Part shown: piece after piece, positions 50,801 through 61,700 of the stretch | How positions within the stretch are numbered: position 1 is the stretch's first letter | Layout: each line of letters starts with the position of its first letter | Assembly (NCBI GenBank): GCA_963920765.1 | Contig: OY987242.1 | Span: 33,380,002 to 33,444,001, forward strand | Length of the DNA: 64,000 nucleotides | From: Ulota crispa | Lineage: Eukaryota; Streptophyta; Bryopsida; Orthotrichales; Orthotrichaceae | Direction of reading: 5' to 3' | Program-made: the position numbers and the translations under genes | The notes under the pieces: model-generated | Seen by the model: only the letters and a program-made list of their open reading frames with translations | Database searches by the model: none | What the model was told of the DNA's origin: nothing

Positions 50801-53800
50801 GCGCCGGGCGTGCACCGGGACTGGGGTGCGGCGGCGAGCAGCGACGAGCCGATGGACTTTTCGAAGCCGGTGTTCGAGGAGGAAGTGGCGTCGGCATCGC
50901 CGGGCGGGGCAGGAAGGGAGTCTCCCGCGGGCGTGCGGAGGGAGGAGAGGGCGGCGGGGCAGGGGAGGCGGGAGGAGGATCGGGCGGATGCGGACGAGGA
51001 GAAGAGCGTGGTGGAAACGGAGAGCCCGAAGGAGGAGGAGAAGCAGGTGGTGGTGGCGGCGAAGGAGGAGGCTGTGGCGGTAGCGACAAAGGAGGCAGTG
51101 GTGACTGAGCGGAGCGCGGAAGCGACAATGGGGCCGAAGCGCGGGGACGAGGGCGGAGAGGCGGGAGAGGGGAAGGAGCGGGGCGAGAGAAGGGCGGGGG
51201 CGGCGGTGGAGAAGGAGGCGGTTGCGAGGATCGTGACGAAGGAGGGGCCCGGGAAGTGGGAGAGGGGCAGCAAGCGAGGGGAGAGGCAGGCACGGGAGGT
51301 GATCGGTCCCGCGGCGCGGAACGCGCCGGCGGCGATTGCGCGATCTGGTCTGGCGAGCGGTTCAGGGCCGGCGAAATCGAGCATTCTGGGGAACGCGCCG
51401 CGGAGCGCAGGTGGCGAGTCGCGGGCCGGGAGCGAGGAGAAGGCGAGCGGTGCGACGAGCTCGGAGGGCGAGGGTGCAGCGGGCGCGGAGAGAGGACGCA
51501 CTTTGAGGCGGCCCGAGAGCCCGAAGGCGGAGGGCGGGGGCGTGGAGGGCGGGGTTCCGGAGGCTAGCGCGGTTCAGACGGGCACTGTGCAGGGGAGCGG
51601 CGGGAAGGAAGGGGCGAAAGCGAAAGGGAAGGCGGCTTCGCACGACGGGGAGAAGGAGTGGAGGCCGAAGGTGGCGATGGCGGAGGCGAGCCCGCGAGGT
51701 GGCGCGGTAGGGGCAGCGAAAGCGGGGGCGAGTTCGTCGTCGTCGGGGGCAGAGGCGGCGGAGGCATCGGAGGAGAGCAGCGCGGAGTTGGAGGGCGGGG
51801 CGAAGCCGGGTTCGTATGACTACGACGCACAGGTAGTGGATTTTGTGACGAAGTGTGGTGCAGGTGGAGTGATGGGGAGGTCGCTTGGGGAGCAGTCGGT
51901 CGAGTGGGAGTGGAGTGGGGTAAGACGCGGCGGGTCGGAGTGGGGATGGAAAGCGGGGCAGGGGAAGGTCGGGATGTGCGTAGCGCTGGCATTGGCACGG
52001 GTTTCGCGGTGTGGGGCGTGGAAAAACGCGTGAGGTGATAATGACGCTTGTGGCGGGTGGTGGGTGGGATGGATGGCAGCGGGCTAAGATGAGGGAGATC
52101 GCCGCCCAACGGGCGAGGCAGTTGCAGAAGGAAGAGGAGGAAAGGATCAAGGAGCAAAAGGCGAAGGCGAGGGCGAAGCTGGAGGAGCTGGATCGGAGGG
52201 CCACCGTGTTTCCGGCAGCGGGTGGCGAGGAGGCGGAGTCGGAGGCCGCAAATGCGAGCGGGGAGGCGGAAGAAGGTGGGCAGGCAGAGGAGGTTGCCGT
52301 GGCGGAGGTAGAGGCGGAGGCCGTGGTGCCGATCGGCGGCGGCACGAAGCGGGTCGTGCGCAACGAGCACGGCAAGCGCGAGCGCGACAGGAAGGGCAAC
52401 GGGAGAAAGGCAGGCGCGGGCGAGGCGGCGAAGGTGAAGGGCATCGGGAGCGGCGGGCAGGGGTCGGGCATGGCGCTCCCTCCGGCGGTGAGCGGTGGAC
52501 TACCGTCGACGACGAGCGTTGTCGGGTTGGAGGCGCAGGAAGCGGAGGCGAGCGCGGCGCGAGAGCCTCGGCAGAGAGTGAGGCCCGAGAAGAAACATGT
52601 GGTGGCGAAGGGCGAGACGGGCGGCGCGGCGGCGGACAGTGCGGGGTGGGGAGCAAATGGGGGTTGGAGCATGGACGCTCCGTTGCCACAGGAAGCGGAT
52701 CCGGCGAAAGTGAGCCATTGGGCGGCCGCTAGCGGCACGGAGGCTGGCGGCGGGGTGCGGAAGAACAAGAACAGCCGCAACGGGAGGAGCAGGCAGCGGT
52801 CGGAAGCGACGGCGGTGATGGCGGAGAGCATCCAGTTCGGGGACCTGGTGTCCGGGCTGCACATTCCGGCTTTCCAGAGCATGGTGGGAGATGCGGGGAG
52901 CGCGGGAGTGCAGGCGGAGGCGGGGAAGGAGGGGAACGTGAGCGCGTCGGGGGACGCTCTGACGGGGGACGAGGGGTCGGCGGTGTCGACGAACGGGGAC
53001 GCGTCGGGGAAGAGGTCGCAGCGGAAGAGTCGCGGCGGCGGTCGGCGCGGGGCGGGGAGGAGCGATCGGGGATCGCAGGAGCAGCGCGCAGGCGAGAAGG
53101 CGCACGGCGGGGACGGCATGGTGTGGGCTCCGGTGCGGTCACCGAAGGGTGGCGGGGGAGGGAGGGCGGGGGAAGGCGGGCAGTCGGGGGAGCAGGCGCA
53201 GAAGGAGGAGGGGAGCTCCGCGCAGCAGCAGGCACGGGCGAAGAGGGCGGAGATGGAGCGGTACACTCCGAAGCCGTTGATGAAGCAGCAGGAGAGTTGG
53301 GAGCAAGGAGCAGGGGCGGCCGGGCAGGCCCACGGGCAAGGGGCGCTGGGGCCGAGCTGGCAGGTGGGCGGGAGCGCGGCGTCCGGGGGCGAGAACAAGC
53401 TGGCGGGGTCGGGAGAGGCGAAGTCGAACCAGGAGGCGAAGGGCGCGGAGTCGGGGACGAAGGGCGGGAAGTCGCAGGGTTCGTGGCGGCAGAGGGGTCC
53501 CGGTAGCGAGCGGGCGTCGGAGGGCGCGAAGGAGGCGGCGGGCGGGTCAAACGTATCGGGGGGTGGCCACGGGGATTCTGGACATTCCCGGCAGCGGGCG
53601 GAGCAGAAGGGCGGGGTCGGGCAGGGTCCGTCTCGTCGCAACCAGGCGGCGTCCGACCACGCGGTAGGCGCGGCGGCAGTGGGTGCATCGGCGTCGGCTC
53701 CAGATGCGTTTGCGACGGCGGTCGTGGCACCGGCACCGGCTCCGGCAGCTGCCAGTACGGCGTCGGCGGGCGCAGGTCCGGGTTCCGTGCAAGCATCGGA

Positions 53801-54941
53801 GAGGGAACACCCGGCGGACAAGAAGCTGTACCAGCCTCCTCGGCCGGGGCCGGCAGGCGGGCAGCGCGGGCAAGATCAGCGTGGGCAAGATCATCGCGTT
53901 CAGGATTATCGAGGGCAGGGGAACCGGGGGCAGGAGCATCGGGGGCAAGACTTCCGAGGGCAAGACTTCAGAGGGCAAGAGCAGCGCGGTCAGGATCAGC
54001 GCGGACAGGGTGCGCAGGGGTCGGAGCAGAAGGGGCAGGAGCAGTCGAGCGCGCCGCATTCTCGGCATCAGAACGCGCAATCGGAGGTAGGAGGTTGGGG
54101 CGAGAACGTGGGCTCCCAGCAAGCGCATCCTCACCCTCATCGTCTTGCTCATCCTCATGCTCATCCTCTTGAGCATCCGCCTCCGCATCAGCATCCGCAT
54201 CCACATCCGCATCCGCATCGCAACGGCGGGGGGCATCATGCGAGGGGTCAGAACGCGGAGAGGGAGCAGGCGTCGAGCCAACAAGCATTGATGAACCCAC
54301 AGTCACAGCAGAGAGCGCACCCAGGGGTGGCAACGGGGTCGAAGGAGGCGAGTCATCCTGCGTCTCGGGAGCGGGAAACGCATCATCACCATCAGCAGCA
54401 GCAGCAAGCAGGGAGGGGCTCCGTGCAGCACGCCGCGGAGGGTGGTGAGGCGGGGTCCAATCATCGAGGAGGGCGGTCGGAGGCGGCGAGGGCGGGTTCC
54501 GGTGGTCAGAGGGGGCAGGGCCACTGGCAGCAGACGGGCAGCGGCGAAGGACATCGGTCAGGTGCGTCTCGGGCGCATCCGATGGAGAGGGAGGCGGGTC
54601 AGTTCGGGCGAATGGACACGTCGAAGCAGCAGGCGGCGGAGGCTCAGCGCGTCCAGCAGGCGGAGCAGGCAGGCCACGAGCAGCAGAGGAGAGGGGGTCA
54701 GCAGGCAGGCCCGGGGGGCACGGGCAGTCGGAAAGCGGAGGGTGGGAGTTGGGAGGGAGCAGGGGACGGCGCGGCGGCGTCGCGGGGGAGGGATTACAGC
54801 CACGGGCGCAGAGGGCGTTTCGGCGGGCGGTCGGGGCCTCGGAACGTGGAGACGGAGAGTCGACGGGAGGCTGCTTCGAGCAAGCAACGCCTGGTAATTA
54901 ATGCAACAGGGGGGGCTGTGCCCAGTGAAGTTGCAGGTTAG
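47888..54941 (+). CDS. MOS1: MOS1-like BAT2/PRRC2-type protein, right copy
   Basis: Second copy of the gene at 14282-21304, in the other palindrome arm. Exons: 47888-47946, 48131-48175, 48777-49296, 49524-49602, 49718-49807, 49908-51832, 52080-54941, joined in frame into 1859 residues with a TAG stop. Exon junctions are supported by the motifs they rebuild: NLPSQR-LENRG across the first, EIVPRGSVSWG across the second, and DYDAQ-RAKMREI across the last. Exons 3-7 and their introns appear identical to the left copy. Exon 2 differs at two bases, both synonymous (CGA/CGG Arg, CCG/CCA Pro), so the two predicted proteins appear identical. As in the left copy, an acceptor at 47865 is followed by bases encoding GSSARRG before the ATG, implying an unrecognised upstream coding exon. 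The C-terminal half is rich in Gly, Ala, Gln and Glu and contains RGQD repeats (about 1503-1560) and His-Pro runs (about 1590-1620). The copies are transcribed away from each other. Confidence 0.88.
53862..54228 (+). repeat. Coding minisatellites in MOS1-like exon 7 (right copy)
   Basis: 53862-54045 encodes about ten RGQDx-type pentapeptide units (15 bp period, degenerate), and 54121-54228 encodes His-Pro alternations from CATCCGCATCC-type repeats. Same as the left copy, with no length difference noticed, which is notable because such arrays usually vary quickly in unit number. Confidence 0.8.
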
Positions 54942-56085
54942 CAAGGTTAGTGATTTGTCATGCTCTGGGTGACACGCGGATGAAGGGCGGGGACGGCCGG
55001 CCTTCATCCGGGGGTTGGGATTTTCCAGTTTGGAGCGGTTTGTGGATGAGCGGGCGGGGCGCGGTAGGGACGGGGACGGCGCGGCGGGAAGCGGGCGTCC
55101 GCGGAGGTGTGGAGTAGGTGGGGTGGGGTGCGAACAGGACTAGGCGGTAGGGACGATGAGGTCGGCGAGGCGTGCAGCGCGCAGGGGCGGGAGAGGGATG
55201 CGAGTTGAGGGATGGCGTGGGGCACTTGGCGTGGTGAGGAGATCGGGGTGCGAGGGGGAGCGATAGCGGGGTGGGGAGGGCGGGAGCGCAGGAGTAGCAT
55301 ACGGTGGCAAGGTGCGGGGAGTTGGGGGGACTGACACGGTGGAAGTGCGTTTCAGGTGAGTTAGCGAACAGACAGCAGAGCCGGCGGGTCGGCGTGGCGC
55401 GGCGCGGAAGCGACGGATGAAGTCGTGAAGGAACGCGCACGGGATCGGGCACCGGAGGCAGGCACGCTGGAGCGTGGCGCGCGGGACCCATTTCCGGGGT
55501 GTACGAATACGTCGTGGAATTCCGGCGGGCAAGGAGCGCGGGGTCGTCGAAGGGCGGTTCGCGGGGAGGAGAACGCGGCGGCCCATGCTGGCACGGGAAA
55601 GATAGCGTGGGCAGAGACGAAAAACTCCGAGCACACTCCCTTCGAGGAGAGGGACGCGAGGAGTTGGTGCAAGCACACGATGGGCGCGTGGCAGCTCCGA
55701 AGCGCACCCGAGCAACGCGAGGGAGAGTTATAGGTGAGGTGCCAGGCGTCCGAGTCCCGACCGAGGGTGTAGTGTAAGAACTTGCGTGCAGAGGGTTCCG
55801 CGTGGGAGCATGGCGAGGTAGCAGTAGTTTGGGTTGGAGGGCCTCGAGCGGCGAGCGTCCTGACATTGTGCACCAAAGTGCGGAGAAGAGTGAATGAACA
55901 TTGGGCAGGCTTTGGATTCAATGCAGTGTGTGAGAATGATTGTCTGGATGGAGTTTGCGTTCCGTGCGGTGGCGTGGTGTTTGTTTACGTGGGTTGGGTG
56001 TTCGCTTGGTTTTTCCGGGGGCGTGAGAAGCCGTGAATGCCGTTTCGTGCCGATCCCGGTGTCCGAACTGGTGGCGGGGAGGGAT

Positions 56086-57424
56086 GCTGGGATTGTTGAA
56101 TATGAATCTCGTCTTTCCTTTGAGAGTGTCCTAGTATCTTTTCTGTCATTCACACTCGTTATTGCTCACACTTTGTATTTTGATATGTCCTTACTATTGT
56201 GTTTTTGACATCCTGACTTGTGAGAAATGCTGCACTTGGCCGTATTATAACCATGGCTTGTTAGTTTTGCTAGTTTCAGGGCCCCGGATGCCCTCTCGTG
56301 CTGATAGGTGGCATATTGAAGTAGCACATATGATTGGATTCTGACTTTTGAAATACATGATAAACCAGGGAGCTACCTGGGTTGATCATCCACTCGTGAC
56401 GACAATTATCTCCTCAGTTTCATTACCCTGACGTCGTATGTGTAAGTTCCAAATATGCGGAGTACAGTAGACTCGCAATGTGGTTATTTATTGGTTTCGA
56501 GGCATTTTGTTTTGTTAGAGGACACTTTGATATATCACAGGACGTTGAATGTGATTTAATGGTTTCGAGGCATTTTGTTTTGTTAGAGGACACTTTGATA
56601 TATCATAGGACGTTGAATGTGATTTAATGCCTTTCTTTGAGTTTGGTGTGTTGAGCACGCTTGGAGTTGTTTATGGCGAGGCTGCATTGTTGTTACTTTG
56701 TAGCTACCAACTTATAGAAGTGAGTGCAGTTGGAATCGCTGACGAGATTCCGGAGAATTGCCAATGTGTGTTAAACAATTTTTATAAATTTGACCCATCT
56801 GGGTTGAATTTCTCTTCTTGGAGTTGGACTAGACTGAGATAAGGTACTGAGATCAATCATACCGGAACATCATATGCATGTGTATAATAGCACATGTGAA
56901 ACATGATGACTGTACATTTTCGCCACCTATCATTACGGGTCGGGGAGAACGGATCCCCTCATTGCCCCCTCCCCCTCCCGACTGGATGAATGGGTGATGA
57001 AAGGAAGTCGTTCCCAGCGCACATTCCGTTCCATTTTGCACTATGTTCTTAATCAAGTCGTTCTCACGTCGTTTCACATTGCTCTAGTTTGATCATCAGA
57101 GCTTCATGAGGCTTATATTGAGTTAGGTAGGTAGCTCATAAAGCATCACTCTCCAGCACTGATCTGCTCTTTTATGGGCTTTCCAAAATAAGATTTTTTT
57201 TTGGGTCTAATTTCAGACATAAAGAAAAAGATGCCAGACGTAACACAATTTTTTTCATTTTTCCTGCATGTTAATGAATCTTCAAAGTTTTCTACAGTAC
57301 GCACCTATTTAGGTCTCCCATGAAATGTTAACGCAACTTATAAAGAGATGGAGTGAAATTTAGGAGTATGATTGGCTCTTGCAATAGAATATAAGTTTTC
57401 TTTTATGACTTGATGAGGGTTCAT
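56086..57424. other. AT-rich DNA outside the right arm
   Basis: Composition changes sharply to AT-rich at about 56.1 kb. No gene recognised; it holds the 68 bp tandem pair listed separately. Confidence 0.5.
56492..56627. repeat. Tandem duplication, two units of 68 bp
   Basis: TGGTTTCGAGGCATTTTGTT begins units at 56492 and 56560. Both continue through GAGGACACTTTGATATATCA and GGACGTTGAATGTGATTTAA, with a single visible difference (CACAGG against CATAGG). A recent event. Confidence 0.95.
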
Positions 57425-57428
57425 TTAA

Positions 57429-58679
57429 CCCCTCAACGCCTCTAGTTGTTTCTTGACCCTCATTCGATCCAAAAAGTTTTGCTAGTGATCCAAAAATTTG
57501 TGACTTGATTCACCGGTGGAATGCAAGCTTCACTTAGAGAGGAATTTAAAAGTTTTTTATTTTGGGGATTTCACGGCATGGATTGAAAACATATAGCATT
57601 TGATATTTAACAAGTACAATTAAAAAACAACTTTATTTACAATACCTCTTGACTTGTATTCCAAGTACGCAATGGTTGTGAGAGTCAAACGGATCCTGAA
57701 TTGAACTCATGCAAGATAGTGAAGTTTTGAGCATGTTATGAAAATTTTGAACGAGTGATTGAACAAAAAATGCGCAAACGAGAGGCCCTAAAGAGTAGAT
57801 TGCCTTACTAAAATTTTGAAATATGGCTAGTGGAGGAGACCACGGCTTAGACGTACTAAGGTAGGAGCACCCAATTGCAACCCTAGTCATTCTCTAAATT
57901 AAACCTAAAGTAGACAGATTTGCACCCAAACAAAACACAAATGCACCCAAATTAGACATGCAAGTTGACATAAAGGAACAAAAATTGTGTAGGTGGCAAT
58001 TTTTGATTGGGTGTGACATGCACATGACATGGTCTTGTTGTTGCTTTTTTAGGGGTCTAGTGTTTACAATAGGTAAGTCTAGGAAATTGTCTTCAACAAT
58101 TCATAATTTATTCATATGGTCTCAGAAAATTCCAAAAACAATGTTCCTTGCATCTGTATCCATTTCCTAACAAGCCCATGCCATTAGATTCTCAAAAGAT
58201 CTTCCCAGTTACCACATTTGAGGTAAGTGTTGCATTTGGGTGCCTCTACCTTAGTTGCACATAACCGGCTGTACAGTGTTGAAGTGCAAGACCAATCAAT
58301 GACATTGCGAGACAGCTAGGACCCAACTATGCTTCTCATACAAGGCTCAATCTACTTGAACATACGCACATACATTGATGTGGGGCTAGGTGGAAAATCA
58401 TAGTTCTTCTTATGAATAAAATAATAATAATACTTTGCCTCCTGCTTTGGCAATGTTTGATTTTTTCCTCTCTTGTAGTTTGGATATCTAACCCAAACGT
58501 GAATTCAAAATTCCCAAATTCAATTTCCTCATAAGTATAACTAAATAAGACTAAGTTCTTACAACAAACAATCAAGATTCTACAACCTGCACAATTTACG
58601 TTTGACAAGTTGTCAAGATGGGTAATTCTATTTGTTTGATCTGGAAAGGCGCTATTCAAGCCTCATGGGCGTTGAGGGG
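57429..58679. mobile_element. TTAA-flanked piggyBac-like element, 1.25 kb
   Basis: Left end CCCCTCAACGCC and right end GGGCGTTGAGGGG are inverted, with TTAA at both borders (57425-57428 and 58680-58683). The terminal motif resembles the element at 24222-24858 (CCCCTAAATGCCC), so the two are probably related. No transposase was found, and an AGGTAGG-family MITE is nested inside (57859-58251). Confidence 0.6.
57859..58251. mobile_element. MITE, AGGTAGG family, 393 bp, nested
   Basis: Left end AGGTAGGAGCACCCAA, right end TTTGGGTGCCTCTACCT, flanked by TA (57857-57858 and 58252-58253). Inserted into the TTAA-flanked element, hence younger than it. Confidence 0.8.
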
Positions 58680-58754
58680 TTAAGAACCACTTCATATTCA
58701 TTTCAATGCTACTTATGGGACGCTTTATGTGAGTTGGGAGACAATTCAAGCTAC

Positions 58755-61700
58755 CTACCTTAGGTAAAATCCATGTCCACCAACGTCTTCTTCATCACTA
58801 CCTTGTCCATTTGATATCTGATAACCTTCGTTAACTAATAGAATCTTTGTGGAATCTTTGTCCATAGGTGCTACTAATTTAGAGAGGTAAAACTGTATAT
58901 TGCAAAATCGCTTACAAACTGCGCTTGCCCTTGAACAGCTTGTTCTCAAATTCAGAAAACATCTCATCACCTAAATTGCAACTACAACTATATGTCACCA
59001 GTCAGGAAAACATACACGTTTTTCGTCATTATCATTTCCTACTTGCAAGTATTGAAGTGAAACAATTTCAAGGAGCTTCAGGACCTTCCACGTGGTCGAG
59101 ACAGCAAGCGAAAATACCTTATTACCTACGATCTCGAACCAGACCTCAGTCTGACGGTTGGATCATATCAATCTAGCATACAAAACTCTCCCCTAATAGT
59201 GATCATGAATTGTCTTGATCTTCAGAAGGTCCTTGAAAAAATTTAAGTCGAAGAGTACCCCCAACATCCACTGGCTCCTTTTTGCCAGCATTAGTGAAAA
59301 ATTTCTTGGTCCCGGTAGAGAAAATTTTCTTAGTCCCTGCAGAGAAAATGTGCTTAAAAGATCTCTCTCTTAACAACAAAACACATTTTTATATTTCCTA
59401 TACAATAGGCCACAAAAAGGTAATTGCAAAAACTCTCAAATGCATACACTGCCACATGAACTACCCAAAGTCCATAAGTATTAATCTAGAAACTGCTTTG
59501 GTTTGCAAAACATAAAAAGAAAACATTGAAAAATATGTACAAGAACAAGACATGCAAAACTTCAGGAAAATATATGCAAAATATTGAGAATTTTTCAATG
59601 TTCAAGGACAAAGGAAGTCCATAGTTACACGAAGAGCCCATAAGTGGTTATATGTGTCATATACCTCCATACTAATAAAAAATTTGGAACCCTCTCGCTC
59701 CTCCCATTACCCTTAAGTAATTTGCCCATTGAACCTTATAGAGTATGACACTAGACCTTTTTAGACAATGTTTTTCAAGGACAAGTTTTGCGTAGAGTTT
59801 TTTTGTTTGTGGTTTTTTGAGCAACAAGTCTTTTTGTCCTGCTGTTGTATATTCACTTGTTTCCAATTCCAAAATTCTCCTTTTCAACGGAGCAAGGTTT
59901 TTAATTCAATAATATCAATGTTGTTACTGCTGCATAATACAGCTTGTGAATATGTGTCTTGTGTACAACTTGGTAGACCAAGATCAATATAATCTATTGG
60001 TAATTCTAGCTACAAAGTAATTACCAAAACCGATTTATGTTAGGTATCTGGTATTTTTTTGACTCAGTTAAATAAAATTGTCCAAATTTTTAGGAATTAT
60101 GTGAAATCAACATAGAAACAAGATGGTTTTCTTTTCATGTAGCTTCCAAGTAAAGATATAGTCTATTTTTAGGTGGCTAAGTTTGTGAAGGTCCTCCAAC
60201 ATGAGAACACACCAAAATCAGATGAATAATTATTGTAGTCCATGATAATTTTGTGTTTCTTTTATAAATCATTATGGAAAAGAAACTTTAAAAATTCTAA
60301 AGCTTGTATGTGCTTCTTAAATTACTTAGTAGTGGTGAAATTTTGAGGGATTTCAGTCCACAAAAATTTGCAAAAGGTAAGAAGAACTAGTAAGATCCAT
60401 CAAAAATACTGTGGTCCTAGTGCAAGGTGATTTTGGAGTATCAAGAGATTCAAAAATATTCTTTTCATAAAAAAAAGAAGACCCTGGAGAACTTGATTTC
60501 CACTTGGTGACACTAAATAGAATAAATGTTGTGGTTTAGAACAACACACCTGTAGGAATGACACGAGGAGGGGATGAGACTTCACCAATAGAATTCTTGT
60601 ATGATTCCGACCCAAGTTTGCTTTGAATCCAACCCTTTCCACCATCATATCCATCAACAACAACCCAGGTATTCTTATAACCCAGTTCAGATAACGACCT
60701 TGCTATGATCTTGGCAACTCTCCCAGTCCTGAAAAAAACAAAAAAATCTCTTTCAAAATCAATTTATTTGAGTTTTTGGAAGATAATGTCAACAACACCA
60801 ACATCACAAAAGGAGGTATTGAGCATTAACAGGGTTATTTCTCAAAAACTATTTACATGAAACGGGACTTTTGCTTTATCACAAATAAGCACTTGAAAAA
60901 ACACCCTGTTCTGAAACCAAAACCTATTTACACTAATGTTAAATACTATTTACGTGGTACCCAAATGGATTGGACAACCTCAAGGTTTGTTCAAAAGAAA
61001 ATCCAAATTAAATGGTAGAAAAGTTTATATGGTCATATAAATACATTTGGAGGTGTTTATTTCATCAAATTTTAGAAGTGCTAATACGATGTGATATAAG
61101 CATTCACATAAGAGAGTGATGATATCCTATATAAACAAAAAATAGCAAAGTTTGACAATTACTATCATTGTTACGAGATAAATCGTGTCCACAAGGATTA
61201 TAAAATTTCCACATTGATTCATTTTAGCCATTGTTTAATTATTGTGGACACAATTTTTTTCCTAGTGGACTAACTATTTGAAATGAATTCAACAAGTTAT
61301 AAGCAATGGAGTACGTACGAGTCAATAATGACAAGCTTTGACCCTTTGTTTAATTTCTTCAAAGAAGATATTTTCAATGCTGCAATCTCTGCCTCCACTT
61401 TGCGAACATCTCGTAGCTGTCCTTTCACTTTCCCTGGCAGGTCTTCAATTCTGTTGAATCGTGTAACATTTAAGCTTTAAGGATGTGCTATTAGAACCAA
61501 ACAAAGAAAATAGCATATGAATAAATTAAACAACATATAGTGAAGTCTATCCAAGTGAATAACCTCCATAAATGAATAACAACTTCTCAATCCCAACCAC
61601 TAAATGAATAATGTATACTTGCATCAAAATAGATCTCTATTAATGAAAGAAAAGCCTGTCTAAGTACATATCCTACCGTGGTCATACCTGTATTCAATTA

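Larger units (their letters stand above)
45370..56085 (-). repeat. Right arm of the large interrupted inverted repeat
   Basis: Reverse complement of about 13155-23965. At the inner end the similarity decays between 45740 and 45370; at the outer end it decays between 55922 and 56085. Compared with the left arm it lacks the 225 bp MITE and has a 16-17 bp partial duplication near 48230-48245. It contains the second MOS1-like gene. A pyrimidine-rich strand (CTTCTTTTCTTTCTTCCC-like) lies at the inner edge near 45520-45600. Confidence 0.93.
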
